DNA of 64,000 nt from a bacterium. Its GTDB lineage: Bacteria; Margulisbacteria; Marinamargulisbacteria; JABIPA01. The DNA lies in contig JABIPA010000009.1 of assembly GCA_018698675.1 (NCBI GenBank), forward strand, positions 1 to 64,000, read 5' to 3'. Both the position numbers and the translations under genes were made by a program. The number at the start of each line of letters is the position of its first letter. The stretch's first letter is position 1. The notes below the pieces were generated by a model, which ran no database searches, was not told the DNA's origin, and saw only the letters and a program-made list of their open reading frames with translations. Shown one piece after another: positions 44,801 through 52,682 of the stretch.

Positions 44801-46389
44801 TAATTATGTTGGATATTTTATTTTTACCAGATATTTTGAAGATATTGGGCTTGTCATTTGTCGTTGAGAAGACGGCTCAAATGTGTAAAGAATTTATTCA
44901 TACAAAAGAAGCTATTCGCTTTAGTGCCGAGTATGGGCATAGGCCGCTTGAGCCTAGGCCATCTTCAACGTCTATGGTATTTCCTCTTGTAATAGAGACC
45001 TTGTTTTCGGAAAAGGTTTTACCTTTGTTGAAGGATGCTGGCTCTTTGGATCCTATGAGTTCTTTGGACCTCAATGAGAGTAAAGTAAGGAAATCGGCAG
45101 AAGAAGAGCCCGTCACTGATATACCAATTGTAAGAATTTTGAGCCAGTTTCCTATTCCAAGTTCTGATGCTCAGTTACATGCGATTGACGGGAATAGCTT
45201 ATTATTTAAAAAATTATTGAATCCAAGAATTGCTAAGATTCTTGGAAAAGAAACGGTACAAACATTGTTTGAACTAAAAAGTAGAAACAATGTGTCGCTC
45301 TGGCCTATGACTGAATCAACTGAGAGATCGTGTATAGAGGTTTTTAATATGTTTTTAGATCCGAATTTAGTAGAAGTGTTAGGTTCTGATATTGTTGTAG
45401 ACTTATTAAATAAATCTAGGGTAAAACGTGAAGCTTCTGCTTCGAATTTAGATCCGTTCAGTTTAAGGTCTGGGTCATTTTTTGGGGAAGTATGTGCATG
45501 GAACCCAAGAACATTTATGAAAATATTGAAACCCGACGTCATTAAATTAGTAGGATCTACGCATGTTGCGTCTTGGATTACGATGCAGGATACTGACCCT
45601 CATAAAACGTTTTTTGGGTTGATGGAGGCTTTATCATCTGATGCAAGAAATGTAGATAAAGTCGCGTTATCAAAAACAATGCTTTATGCGCTAATGAACG
45701 AGGAAACAATTTTGGCTCTTGGAGTTGAAAATGTTCAAGTGATTTTACAAACGTTTGCGATGGCTATGGACGAACATACGAAAAATGTATCGGATGGCCA
45801 TTATTTTCGATCTCCAACTTTTTTAAATTTATACAATGGCTTATTAGATCCGGAGATTATTAATTTGCTTGGGCCCGATTTTGTTTATACGTATGTCACT
45901 GAGCAATTAATGGTTAGACAACCTGGGTCAACGGTTACTGCATTTGATTGGGCTAGGAATCATCGTAGTGGACCTAAATTAATTCATACCTTTTTAGCGC
46001 AAGGAACACAGGCTGCTTTTGGTCAGGAAACTATCGTTAAATTTTTAATGAAAGACTATAGAAATATCTGTTCTTCGGTAGCTTTACAATTAATATCTCA
46101 AGATACGAAAGATGTTGTTACGGGGCAGTTTTTAGAAGAACTACCTCAACGTCAAGGAAAGCAACGACATGCCCGTTTGGGTTTAACAGAGCATTGGCGG
46201 TTTAAAAGTTTACCGTCTTCTTTGGACGTTAGTCTTACCTTTGAAGTTGGAGATACCTTATATCAGCTAAAGATTGATGATAAATTTCGACAACAATTTC
46301 AAGGGTCTATTCCTAGAGAAGGAGTTTTGGATGAATATCGTCAGCTTGTTCTTTTTTTAGGGGGAAAAAATAAGGAAATATGGACGTAA
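38863..46389 (+). CDS. Giant helical-repeat family member 4 (P4), 2508 aa
   Basis: GTG start with GGGGAGGG SD; MLFNFLYKIVSLNEIG...; DPEPIVSNLETSLDAIIPFLTNAKSS; C-terminus LGGKNKEIWT. Confidence 0.9.
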   Translation: MLFNFLYKIVSLNEIGLELPEFLETIKPKLNTSDPEPIVSNLETSLDAIIPFLTNAKSSSDLDNVTERVVQVIQKTQKNLRVRNESSDYFTREKIGQYVTSKSKNSAIDFSIAVIELFDTSIISEVFKNELKLKFRKLSGCDTPYFSNDSFTNMYKIYFLLLLDAYFENDSQVVSALTVYPIEANFACEDGGKAELEKAINRLAGDVMQLKVEGAFSKFILTDNVCLGVDVVMEIHVPIGLRIMMAGDKSKLVTLDGNALGALSQVSAEKLFKLYGAVKGMFEDESREMGQILTQTEFDCYEKKRIEESLIFYGMDFSNYKDAFLQAKTNDDGFAVCLSMSKEMVFSLIRETKYEHLQDLYLENCDGFDEVDRYVVESLIRFGYLKVDASNEITLVVDYAFWGVETSGPAPTSLEGGDLTGEQLKCIFNLIAPQFYLYEKSDNYIENLTKAVQVSPWVNDASVENTTLSIASYNDFFKEYVSEVLVSDVKTCLLEYADGAERSEYDVRLSLYLLHIVSEVCNNNSYSIAMDLFKSITSEKLDNIKQRGQASLFISNTVDQIIERQRVISGIKNCKVKQLYLDGTVNLDNAYHRYEVFQALVETNSPAHVLEEFCSRDAKRRGVEEARVYDELLTMDIMYEQSICFYLAPETINILSKHWSKNQVVDLLMRKNKPPKLEGTNHNEFSSTIGLQEIHYKEEGALQAYMKDFEFMDLLSVQQLRKLCDVFPDNDYVLQGIFSRPKEKILQFLAIDSSLGYVLEKAVKKKTYKIFKYLLSKDTVCKLTSETVGFLILDSTPGMIGSSTSVLDGLDLEVGKPILNIMFSSELSGHFDLLSFLRQATLVDFSNLIFRKNPSLIINYLLSPDVRHNVEFSKISSFVADFPTFSQFLFQPNIKANGKVPVITFLQDKSFVNFLGRDGCQSLLCKVPNLESEQDISNKVVKGDFVFLKYLLSEEGLSIFGKEWAVSVVKTACNGAKKVLIGYGADRNNSLESEDIFSFSTLLGLLMTSDVIEKDELVFMAKGLSSIFDLNVIDTRKEECLFYKFFLNLDVLKKLDKNLVLSLLNECNQTSIGDYLFSGDGENYRLMTDVLLNKDFVEYVGKDWIRCLIFPQNVIDIVPESIESVGPNTRRNMPKTVSQSLANSLFQEDLHFLTYLLSKDGVSFFGLDYIKSIVKVTGDECQYVLSKNQNISYSQYYDFLLSDELVAIFGVDLVTNYICLAHLNLSNVYRQSDYHHMFTSLLTVARVEQFKKENICTIFNMIDSRHVFDYFLTRNESGIFNLQTAIEDSLLVDAIGTKSLQSLIRFDAKRTENEIRFLGGFIVKGDLDIPKLLLTPTVISFFGKDLISEVIGDICKGRNHLLSGEEDAFFKMLSFLLSEPIIDVLGGDRVTTVFENASFFFKPGTSVVDGYKQLRDNRGKMVTVRYDLEVEDHVKQANWKGYLEFFNEVLSSEKLQILGKTNALKLFDLKYKNDDPVWPLSKSVPFDAFLNLFNLLVSEDVVAVLGGDNVVKLLEKITMFDYVQSPYSDRHMFKIFNILLSSEVVNSFGKDNILSLLKTSDLLVLRDFLFSFPKETCLLQSMLSDLDYRGLVGAEWTQDLFLLFKDEVIDGMSFGMFLFSNGMGIRKLLVNPQITEFIGKPFMSDLIESLFDFCKSMPEKNDEVRAQAFMKGVEFVFSSDVMSLLGVDKVSAIVNNFTFSDIESLSGALSGHTYFFGRLLTDDCVRALGKDRVLLHMQVKDENGVSLWPPKEKRAYNFKNILDKLLTKSTIRELGRTDVDVLLRQVLQSGDGSFMTESNMVLFLENILSDDVMDSLGKYFVSNLIIGLNVSVLKDVVFGKDDSTLKLFLSSEILENLGDTFVFQLLKNLLADCKLDGSQPAQLSSFFRILFELDGIDRIGIENVIGLIEACDSDLLRKSLLTNSYAEENAFLTVINKKQSRELFLYSFGTENLKKLIACLVKASTINATQPLMFKNERSVIMLDILFLPDILKILGLSFVVEKTAQMCKEFIHTKEAIRFSAEYGHRPLEPRPSSTSMVFPLVIETLFSEKVLPLLKDAGSLDPMSSLDLNESKVRKSAEEEPVTDIPIVRILSQFPIPSSDAQLHAIDGNSLLFKKLLNPRIAKILGKETVQTLFELKSRNNVSLWPMTESTERSCIEVFNMFLDPNLVEVLGSDIVVDLLNKSRVKREASASNLDPFSLRSGSFFGEVCAWNPRTFMKILKPDVIKLVGSTHVASWITMQDTDPHKTFFGLMEALSSDARNVDKVALSKTMLYALMNEETILALGVENVQVILQTFAMAMDEHTKNVSDGHYFRSPTFLNLYNGLLDPEIINLLGPDFVYTYVTEQLMVRQPGSTVTAFDWARNHRSGPKLIHTFLAQGTQAAFGQETIVKFLMKDYRNICSSVALQLISQDTKDVVTGQFLEELPQRQGKQRHARLGLTEHWRFKSLPSSLDVSLTFEVGDTLYQLKIDDKFRQQFQGSIPREGVLDEYRQLVLFLGGKNKEIWT

Positions 46390-46527
46390 CTTAGATTAAG
46401 TTTTTTTTGTTTTAAATTTACGTGTAAGAGGCTTCATTTTTTTATTTTTTTCATATATGAAATACTTTCATTTTTTTATCGATAACTTGATATATTAAGA
46501 CCTATTTCTTTTTGGGAATTTTTTACT

Positions 46528-49500
46528 ATGAATTTATTTTATAAGATTGTTTCGTTTTCTTTCAATTATGGGCAGGCGTCTAAAGAAATAATACCGATGC
46601 CAAATTCTGAATTACTCATTTCAAATTTATCGACAAATTTAGATGCAATGGTTCCATTTTTAACAAATGCGAACGTATTTAATAATTTAGATGAAATTAA
46701 AATTAGTGTTTTAAAGCATTTAGAATCGTTGTCCCAAAACTCACTTACTCGCCAAACCGATATTACTTCGCAAAAAATAGATTGGTTTTTAACTACAGAA
46801 TACGTATCTAAAATTCTTGAGTTTTCTGAAACGGTTATTGATTTATATGATGACTCGGTTATTTCTTCCGATTTAAAAGAACAGGTTAAAGCAAAGTTTT
46901 CTAGTCTTGAAACAAGCAAAACGCCATATTTTAAGCTTGATTCATTTACTAAATTATTTAAAACGTATGTTTTACTTTTAATAAATGCGAGGTTTGAAAA
47001 TTCTTCCCAAGTTGTATCGGCATTGAATGTATACCATTTATCAGCAAACTTTGCGTGTGCTGATGGAGGGACAACTGAATTGGATTCAGCAATAGTTCAT
47101 ATAAATGGACATCCTATCGAGCAATATCTATTAGGAACTATCGATACCTTTATATTGAAAGAAGACGTTTGTGATGGTGTTGATAAAGATTTTCCCAGAC
47201 ATGTTCCAAAAGGGCTGAGGATTATGATGGGTGGAGATAAATCCACAATATTAAGTACCGATAAGTGGGGGTATGGTTCTTTAAAGGGTGTGGCAGCTGG
47301 AAAAATATTTAAGCTTTATGAACATGTAAAGACCATGTTTCATGATGATTATATTCAGTTGAATTCAGAGTTAAATAAATCCGAGTTTGATACAGAGGCG
47401 AAGTCTAGAATTGAAGCATCTCTAATATATTACGGAGTCGATTTTAACGATTATAAAAATTCGTTTATTGATTCGAAAGTTGATGGTCAGTTAAAGCCGA
47501 TTTATTTGGAACTTTCAAAGGAGCAACTCGTTCACCTTATTAGGAGTTCCGGAAGCAAAGATATTCAGAATGTGTATTTAAATAATACCTCACATGAAGA
47601 ATCTGTCGATGAGTATATTTTTAAACTATTAAACTGGTATGGGTATATTGCTGAAAAAGAAAATGGGAATGTCAGTGTTACCGATTATGAATACTGGGCT
47701 GCTGAGTCTGATATTGATGATGATAAGGAACTTAAAGAAAAAATTTATAACGAGCATAATGTGCCTTCGTTTATAGATCGGTTAACAAAAAGCCAGATTG
47801 GAAGTTTGTTTTTTCCGATGATGCCATCTTTTTATTTATATGAAAAATCAGAAAATTATACAAAAAAAATGGATCAAGTCGTTAATAAATCGAAATGGGT
47901 CCAGTTATCTACACTAAACACTTCTAAATTATCGATAACATCGTATAACGATTTTTTTACTCCTGGTAAATCAGAAACTGTTATTCAAGAACTCAAGGAT
48001 TGCTTGCTGGATTATTCAAAAGGGAAGGATGTTAGTGAAGATGATGTTGGAAAGTCTCTTTTTATATTACATATATTGGCAGAAGTTATTAGAGATAGTT
48101 GTCATGCTATTGCCATTGATATATTCAGATCGATTACTCCAGACGTTTTGGAAGATATAAAATATCGAGCAAGTCATTCGGCATTCATTGGGGCAAAAGT
48201 TGATCATGTTAAAGAGCGACATGCTGTCTTACTTTCTAATGAAGAGTGTAAATTACTTCATTCATTTATTGATGGGGAAATTAAGGTGGGGTTTAAGAAT
48301 GGAAATGAAATTTTAGGTGCACTTATTCGGTTTAATGCACCTATTCACTTTTTTAATAACTTTTGTATCCAGTTGCAATCCTCATATCAAGAATTGGGTA
48401 GGCTTATTTCTGACAAGCGTGTTTACGATAATATTTTGGGTCGAGAAATTTATGATATTTCCAGTTATTTTTTTCTGAATCCATATACGTTATCAGCTTT
48501 ATTTGAAAAATCATCTTTTTCAACTTCGTGTCTTGCAAGTAAAGATAACCTTGCTTTATATGATAATACGGTTCCAAATTTAGCTTTTAAAGAAATAAAG
48601 TATAGAGATCCTGAACCTTTTCAAAAATACATTAATGATCCTTGTTATTTAAAAAGTTTGGAAGCGAGTAGTTTGACTAATGTTTTTTCGGTTGATCCTG
48701 ACAACGAAACATTACTCATTCATATATTTTCCAGGCCTAAAGAAGAAATCATTAGCTTTTTGACTTATAAAAACCGTGGTATGCACTTGAAATTTCCTTT
48801 GTTTAACGCATTAGAAGGAGGGAAATATAAAATATTTCGTTATTTATTTAATTCAGAAACAATTCTTAAACTCGATGGCTCAATAGGCGCATCTCCATGT
48901 CATAATCCTAAAAATTTAAATGATGGGTCTCGTTATATTCATTTAGGTTTAGTGCATCAGCTTGTATCAGTTTTCGATGTAGTTTTGGACAATCAAATTA
49001 TGCCAGTTTTAAAAACCATTTTATCTTCGGAATTGGTTGATACATTGGACATTTTTTATTTGTTAGGAATGGGTGGGCCAGATCGTCGATTTAGAGACTT
49101 TTTAAATAGGTTCCCGGAATTAGTAGGGGACCTTCTATCTAAAAATGGCGTTATTACGTCTTATCGCGCGGATTATCTTTTGTCACTCATTCAGGATTCT
49201 AGTTTCTTTTTATTTTTAATGAGTCCTGATTCTAGTGGGGATTTGCCTATTGTTCAGTTTTTGTCTAACCGACACTTTATGGATAATGTTGGCATCGACG
49301 ATGTCAAACGTAATATTTATTGTTTTGATAAAACTTCTTATGTAAATAGTGATGAAGGAACTAAAAATGCAGCAAAAAAAGTAGCGGCAAAACAAGCCAG
49401 TGCATTTTTATTAATAGATGATTTTGAATTTTTAAGGTACATGGTGAGTTGTTCTGGCGTGCGGATATTTTCTGAGCAATGGGTTTCCGATGTTTTGGAG

Positions 49501-52500
49501 GCGGTTTGTATGGAAACTCAATCACATATAACTGGTAATACGTGTTTGTCTATTTTGTCTAAGGAATCATTATCTAAATTATTAGATTTATTGTTATCAA
49601 AAGATACCATTTTTACATTGGGTAAAGACGCCGTTACTTCAATTTTAATGTCATTACAACATGGATTTAGCTCTGCCGAAAAGTCGATTGTTGAGAATAA
49701 CATTTTTGTTTTGGGGAAGATGCTGAAATTGAATGTTGTTGATTTGTTAGGCGAAGAGCGCGTTAAATCTATTTTTCGCTTTCTTGATAGGGGGCGGTTT
49801 ATTCATTCATCGAGTAAAGAACCTAGTGTCGATGACCTAATATCCGTTTTATCCATGAAGGACGAATTTTGGGAGTTTGTGGGAATTGAATGGAGGAATC
49901 GAATAACAGAGCTCTTTGATTTTGAAAATGACAAACAGGTGGCAATTACTCAGTTGTTTCTAGCGGATTTTAGCCGTATTCGACAATTAATTAATTTAGA
50001 AATACCTGAATATTTTGGAAAAAGGTTTGTGATTTCACTTGTTCAAAAAAGTTGCGACAATTACTTTGGCTTAAATAGTGACGATGCGTTGCGTGTCGAA
50101 GCTATTTCTAATTTGTTTCGAATTTTATTTGATGCAGCTGTAATTGATCGATTGGGATCTGATTTTATTATGTCATGTTTTAAAGACAGAGCAGTTTGTG
50201 CAAATACCTGTAGCGAAAACATAAGTTTTTTAGGTTCTTTGTTGGAACCAATGTGTATTAAGTCATTAGGTAGACATAATGTTATTGCTCTTGTTGACAG
50301 TGATTTGTATGACCTTCGTTACTTGGTACGGGATGATGTGTTTTATATTGCCAGAAAGTTATTAGACGTCGATAGTATTAAACTATTGGGTGAGGACACA
50401 GTTACTGACATTCTATTAACTTTTCCACTTTTTAGATATCGGGATCCGGAAGCAAAGAAGGATACTCGATTATATGCTTTTTTAAAAACTGTGCTTCAAG
50501 CGCCTGTTGTGAAAGAACTCGGCGAAACCAATTTTTTTAAATTGATAGATAAGATGGAGTATATACAGCTTGTAACCAGTTTTTTCACTGCTTACGAAAA
50601 TGGAGATCCATTATTTTATGAGATTTTTGACACTATTGAGCAGTCTGACAACGTATTGAAAGCATTGTCTGGTGAAGGTGTGAAGCGATTTATGGCGTAT
50701 CTATTAACTCCTTACCATGTTTCTCATACCATTCCTTTTGAGGATTTATCTGTTTTTAAACAACATCCCCTGTCTCAGGCCTTGATAACGCTTCGGGGAA
50801 ATAATCTATTGATTTTAGACGTTTTGTGTAAGTCTTCAGTAATTGAATTTTTTGGGAAAGCGTTTGTTATAGATTCTCTAAAAACAATGTGTAAAGAATT
50901 TGTGAACGTAGTTAATCTTTCTGAAAATGCATCGGTCCTTGAAAAGGATGACTTCGAACGGGGTAAAATGGTTAGGCCTCTTTTTGTGGAGCAATTGTTA
51001 AGCATTAAAACGATTTCTGAACTTGGAGCAGATGGGGTCGTAGCTATTTTGTCTTCACTCAAATTTGAAGCATCCAAATTGGTAAATACATACGAAAGAA
51101 ATTCAGATTTATTTGAATATTTACTTAAACCGGAGATTGTTCAAAAATTGGGAAAAGAATACGCGGGCGTTATTTTTAATCTTAAAGATGAGTCTGGCGA
51201 TAGACTATGGCCACCAAACTATGCGAAAAAGGAAACGTGTACGGCTCTATTTCGTTTGTTAATCGCTCCTGAAATATGTTCGGTATTGGGGACAGATACT
51301 GTGATTGATTTGTTAAGTACATCTGTCGGAGATGGTAAGAAATCATTAGTTTTTGGAGGTAGCCGCTTAGTTTCAGATGGTGTACCAGATTCCGATGATG
51401 AATTGATAGAAAAAGCTATAAATGAACCGGTGAACTCAAGCGGACTAAAAGATTTTTATGAGAATATGCATGGTGGTAACGGGATCAATAAACCTTTAAC
51501 AATATCTAAATTACCTGACTCTGATGATGAGTCTATTGAAACGGATAAGGTTTCGACTAGCATTATTGAAACGGAAATTGATGATGGATATCGTATGTTC
51601 TCCCTTTCGGATTCCTTTTTTAAAAAAGCTGTCGTTTGGAACAACTATTTGTTAAATGACTTACTAAACCCAGTAACGATTAAGTCCTTGGGGGCACCGG
51701 TTATTTTTAATTGGATTATGTCTATAAATAAGGAATATGGAAACCTTTTTTTTAAACTCGTTTTCGACTGCGATTTTATTCATGACTCGAGTCCTGTGCA
51801 ATTTCAAGAGTCTACTGGGTGGGCAATTTCTTGCCTGCTGAATCCAGAGACCATTGAAGACTTAGGTGTTTCGAATGTACTGGAAATTTTGGAATCATTT
51901 GTTTTATCTTTTCAAGAATACTTTACTGAGCATCAAGAAAGTGGGGCCTATTTACAGGGCGATCGTTATGTTCCTTATTATGAATTGCCCGATTCTTATT
52001 TTTCAGCTCAATCCTTCGCAAATTTATATCATTCACTATTGTCTGAACCTGTAATACGTTCTTTGGGGGCAGATCCTGTCTCTAGATTTTTAATAAATAA
52101 TGTTATTTGTAGAAATGTTGTGGCCAATGTCCTTCGTAATGGGTCACGAGTTGAGCATGAATTTACGTATACTTTTTTTGATTGGGTGACAAAGGAGGAG
52201 AAATATGAACATGTTCAAACATTGATGAAGGAACGTACTCGAGATTTATTGGGAGAGAATGCTATCGTCGATTTTTTTGTTAGATATCCTAGGTTTATTG
52301 TGAACTCCGAATTTACGTCTCATCTTTCTACAGAAATGATGGATCTGATAAGAGACCGTTCATTGAAATCTTTGAAGAGTGAAACGGGGTGGAATCGACA
52401 TAATAAATTAGGCTTGTATAATCATTGGCGACTTAAACGGGTTCCTACAACAGTTCCTATTTTTTTAACGTTTCATAGAGGTAATACGACGTATTCGATT

Positions 52501-52656
52501 CCCTTAGATGAGCGATTTATGTCTACGGATGCCCGTAACTGGTTTTATCATTCGGCATCTCTTGAACCTAAATCAATTTTTAAATTTTTTGATAATTTAG
52601 TTAAGTTTTATCAAGGGAAAAATAAAGAAGTTTGGACACAAGATATATTAACTTGA
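46528..52656 (+). CDS. Giant helical-repeat family member 5 (P5), 2042 aa
   Basis: MNLFYKIVSFSFNYG...; LLISNLSTNLDAMVPFLTNANVFNNLDEIK; C-terminus YQGKNKEVWTQDILT. Confidence 0.9.
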   Translation: MNLFYKIVSFSFNYGQASKEIIPMPNSELLISNLSTNLDAMVPFLTNANVFNNLDEIKISVLKHLESLSQNSLTRQTDITSQKIDWFLTTEYVSKILEFSETVIDLYDDSVISSDLKEQVKAKFSSLETSKTPYFKLDSFTKLFKTYVLLLINARFENSSQVVSALNVYHLSANFACADGGTTELDSAIVHINGHPIEQYLLGTIDTFILKEDVCDGVDKDFPRHVPKGLRIMMGGDKSTILSTDKWGYGSLKGVAAGKIFKLYEHVKTMFHDDYIQLNSELNKSEFDTEAKSRIEASLIYYGVDFNDYKNSFIDSKVDGQLKPIYLELSKEQLVHLIRSSGSKDIQNVYLNNTSHEESVDEYIFKLLNWYGYIAEKENGNVSVTDYEYWAAESDIDDDKELKEKIYNEHNVPSFIDRLTKSQIGSLFFPMMPSFYLYEKSENYTKKMDQVVNKSKWVQLSTLNTSKLSITSYNDFFTPGKSETVIQELKDCLLDYSKGKDVSEDDVGKSLFILHILAEVIRDSCHAIAIDIFRSITPDVLEDIKYRASHSAFIGAKVDHVKERHAVLLSNEECKLLHSFIDGEIKVGFKNGNEILGALIRFNAPIHFFNNFCIQLQSSYQELGRLISDKRVYDNILGREIYDISSYFFLNPYTLSALFEKSSFSTSCLASKDNLALYDNTVPNLAFKEIKYRDPEPFQKYINDPCYLKSLEASSLTNVFSVDPDNETLLIHIFSRPKEEIISFLTYKNRGMHLKFPLFNALEGGKYKIFRYLFNSETILKLDGSIGASPCHNPKNLNDGSRYIHLGLVHQLVSVFDVVLDNQIMPVLKTILSSELVDTLDIFYLLGMGGPDRRFRDFLNRFPELVGDLLSKNGVITSYRADYLLSLIQDSSFFLFLMSPDSSGDLPIVQFLSNRHFMDNVGIDDVKRNIYCFDKTSYVNSDEGTKNAAKKVAAKQASAFLLIDDFEFLRYMVSCSGVRIFSEQWVSDVLEAVCMETQSHITGNTCLSILSKESLSKLLDLLLSKDTIFTLGKDAVTSILMSLQHGFSSAEKSIVENNIFVLGKMLKLNVVDLLGEERVKSIFRFLDRGRFIHSSSKEPSVDDLISVLSMKDEFWEFVGIEWRNRITELFDFENDKQVAITQLFLADFSRIRQLINLEIPEYFGKRFVISLVQKSCDNYFGLNSDDALRVEAISNLFRILFDAAVIDRLGSDFIMSCFKDRAVCANTCSENISFLGSLLEPMCIKSLGRHNVIALVDSDLYDLRYLVRDDVFYIARKLLDVDSIKLLGEDTVTDILLTFPLFRYRDPEAKKDTRLYAFLKTVLQAPVVKELGETNFFKLIDKMEYIQLVTSFFTAYENGDPLFYEIFDTIEQSDNVLKALSGEGVKRFMAYLLTPYHVSHTIPFEDLSVFKQHPLSQALITLRGNNLLILDVLCKSSVIEFFGKAFVIDSLKTMCKEFVNVVNLSENASVLEKDDFERGKMVRPLFVEQLLSIKTISELGADGVVAILSSLKFEASKLVNTYERNSDLFEYLLKPEIVQKLGKEYAGVIFNLKDESGDRLWPPNYAKKETCTALFRLLIAPEICSVLGTDTVIDLLSTSVGDGKKSLVFGGSRLVSDGVPDSDDELIEKAINEPVNSSGLKDFYENMHGGNGINKPLTISKLPDSDDESIETDKVSTSIIETEIDDGYRMFSLSDSFFKKAVVWNNYLLNDLLNPVTIKSLGAPVIFNWIMSINKEYGNLFFKLVFDCDFIHDSSPVQFQESTGWAISCLLNPETIEDLGVSNVLEILESFVLSFQEYFTEHQESGAYLQGDRYVPYYELPDSYFSAQSFANLYHSLLSEPVIRSLGADPVSRFLINNVICRNVVANVLRNGSRVEHEFTYTFFDWVTKEEKYEHVQTLMKERTRDLLGENAIVDFFVRYPRFIVNSEFTSHLSTEMMDLIRDRSLKSLKSETGWNRHNKLGLYNHWRLKRVPTTVPIFLTFHRGNTTYSIPLDERFMSTDARNWFYHSASLEPKSIFKFFDNLVKFYQGKNKEVWTQDILT

Positions 52657-52682
52657 ACGTTTAGATAATGGGGTAATATTTC

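Noticed and set aside
28454-51644. Numerous 60-125 aa antisense or out-of-frame ORFs within the giant genes (e.g. 39625..39840, 41130..41435, 45171..45542, 46566..46919, 51866..52054)
   Set aside because: Short, overlapping strongly supported conserved coding sequence, no SD pattern; expected by chance in long ORFs.
21744-52656. Possibility that the tandem giants are CRISPR-like, NRPS/PKS or adhesin genes
   Set aside because: No DNA-level direct-repeat/spacer pattern, no adenylation/KS/ACP motifs, no signal peptides, LPXTG or cadherin/Ig-like beta repeats; the repeats are helical-looking and protein-level.
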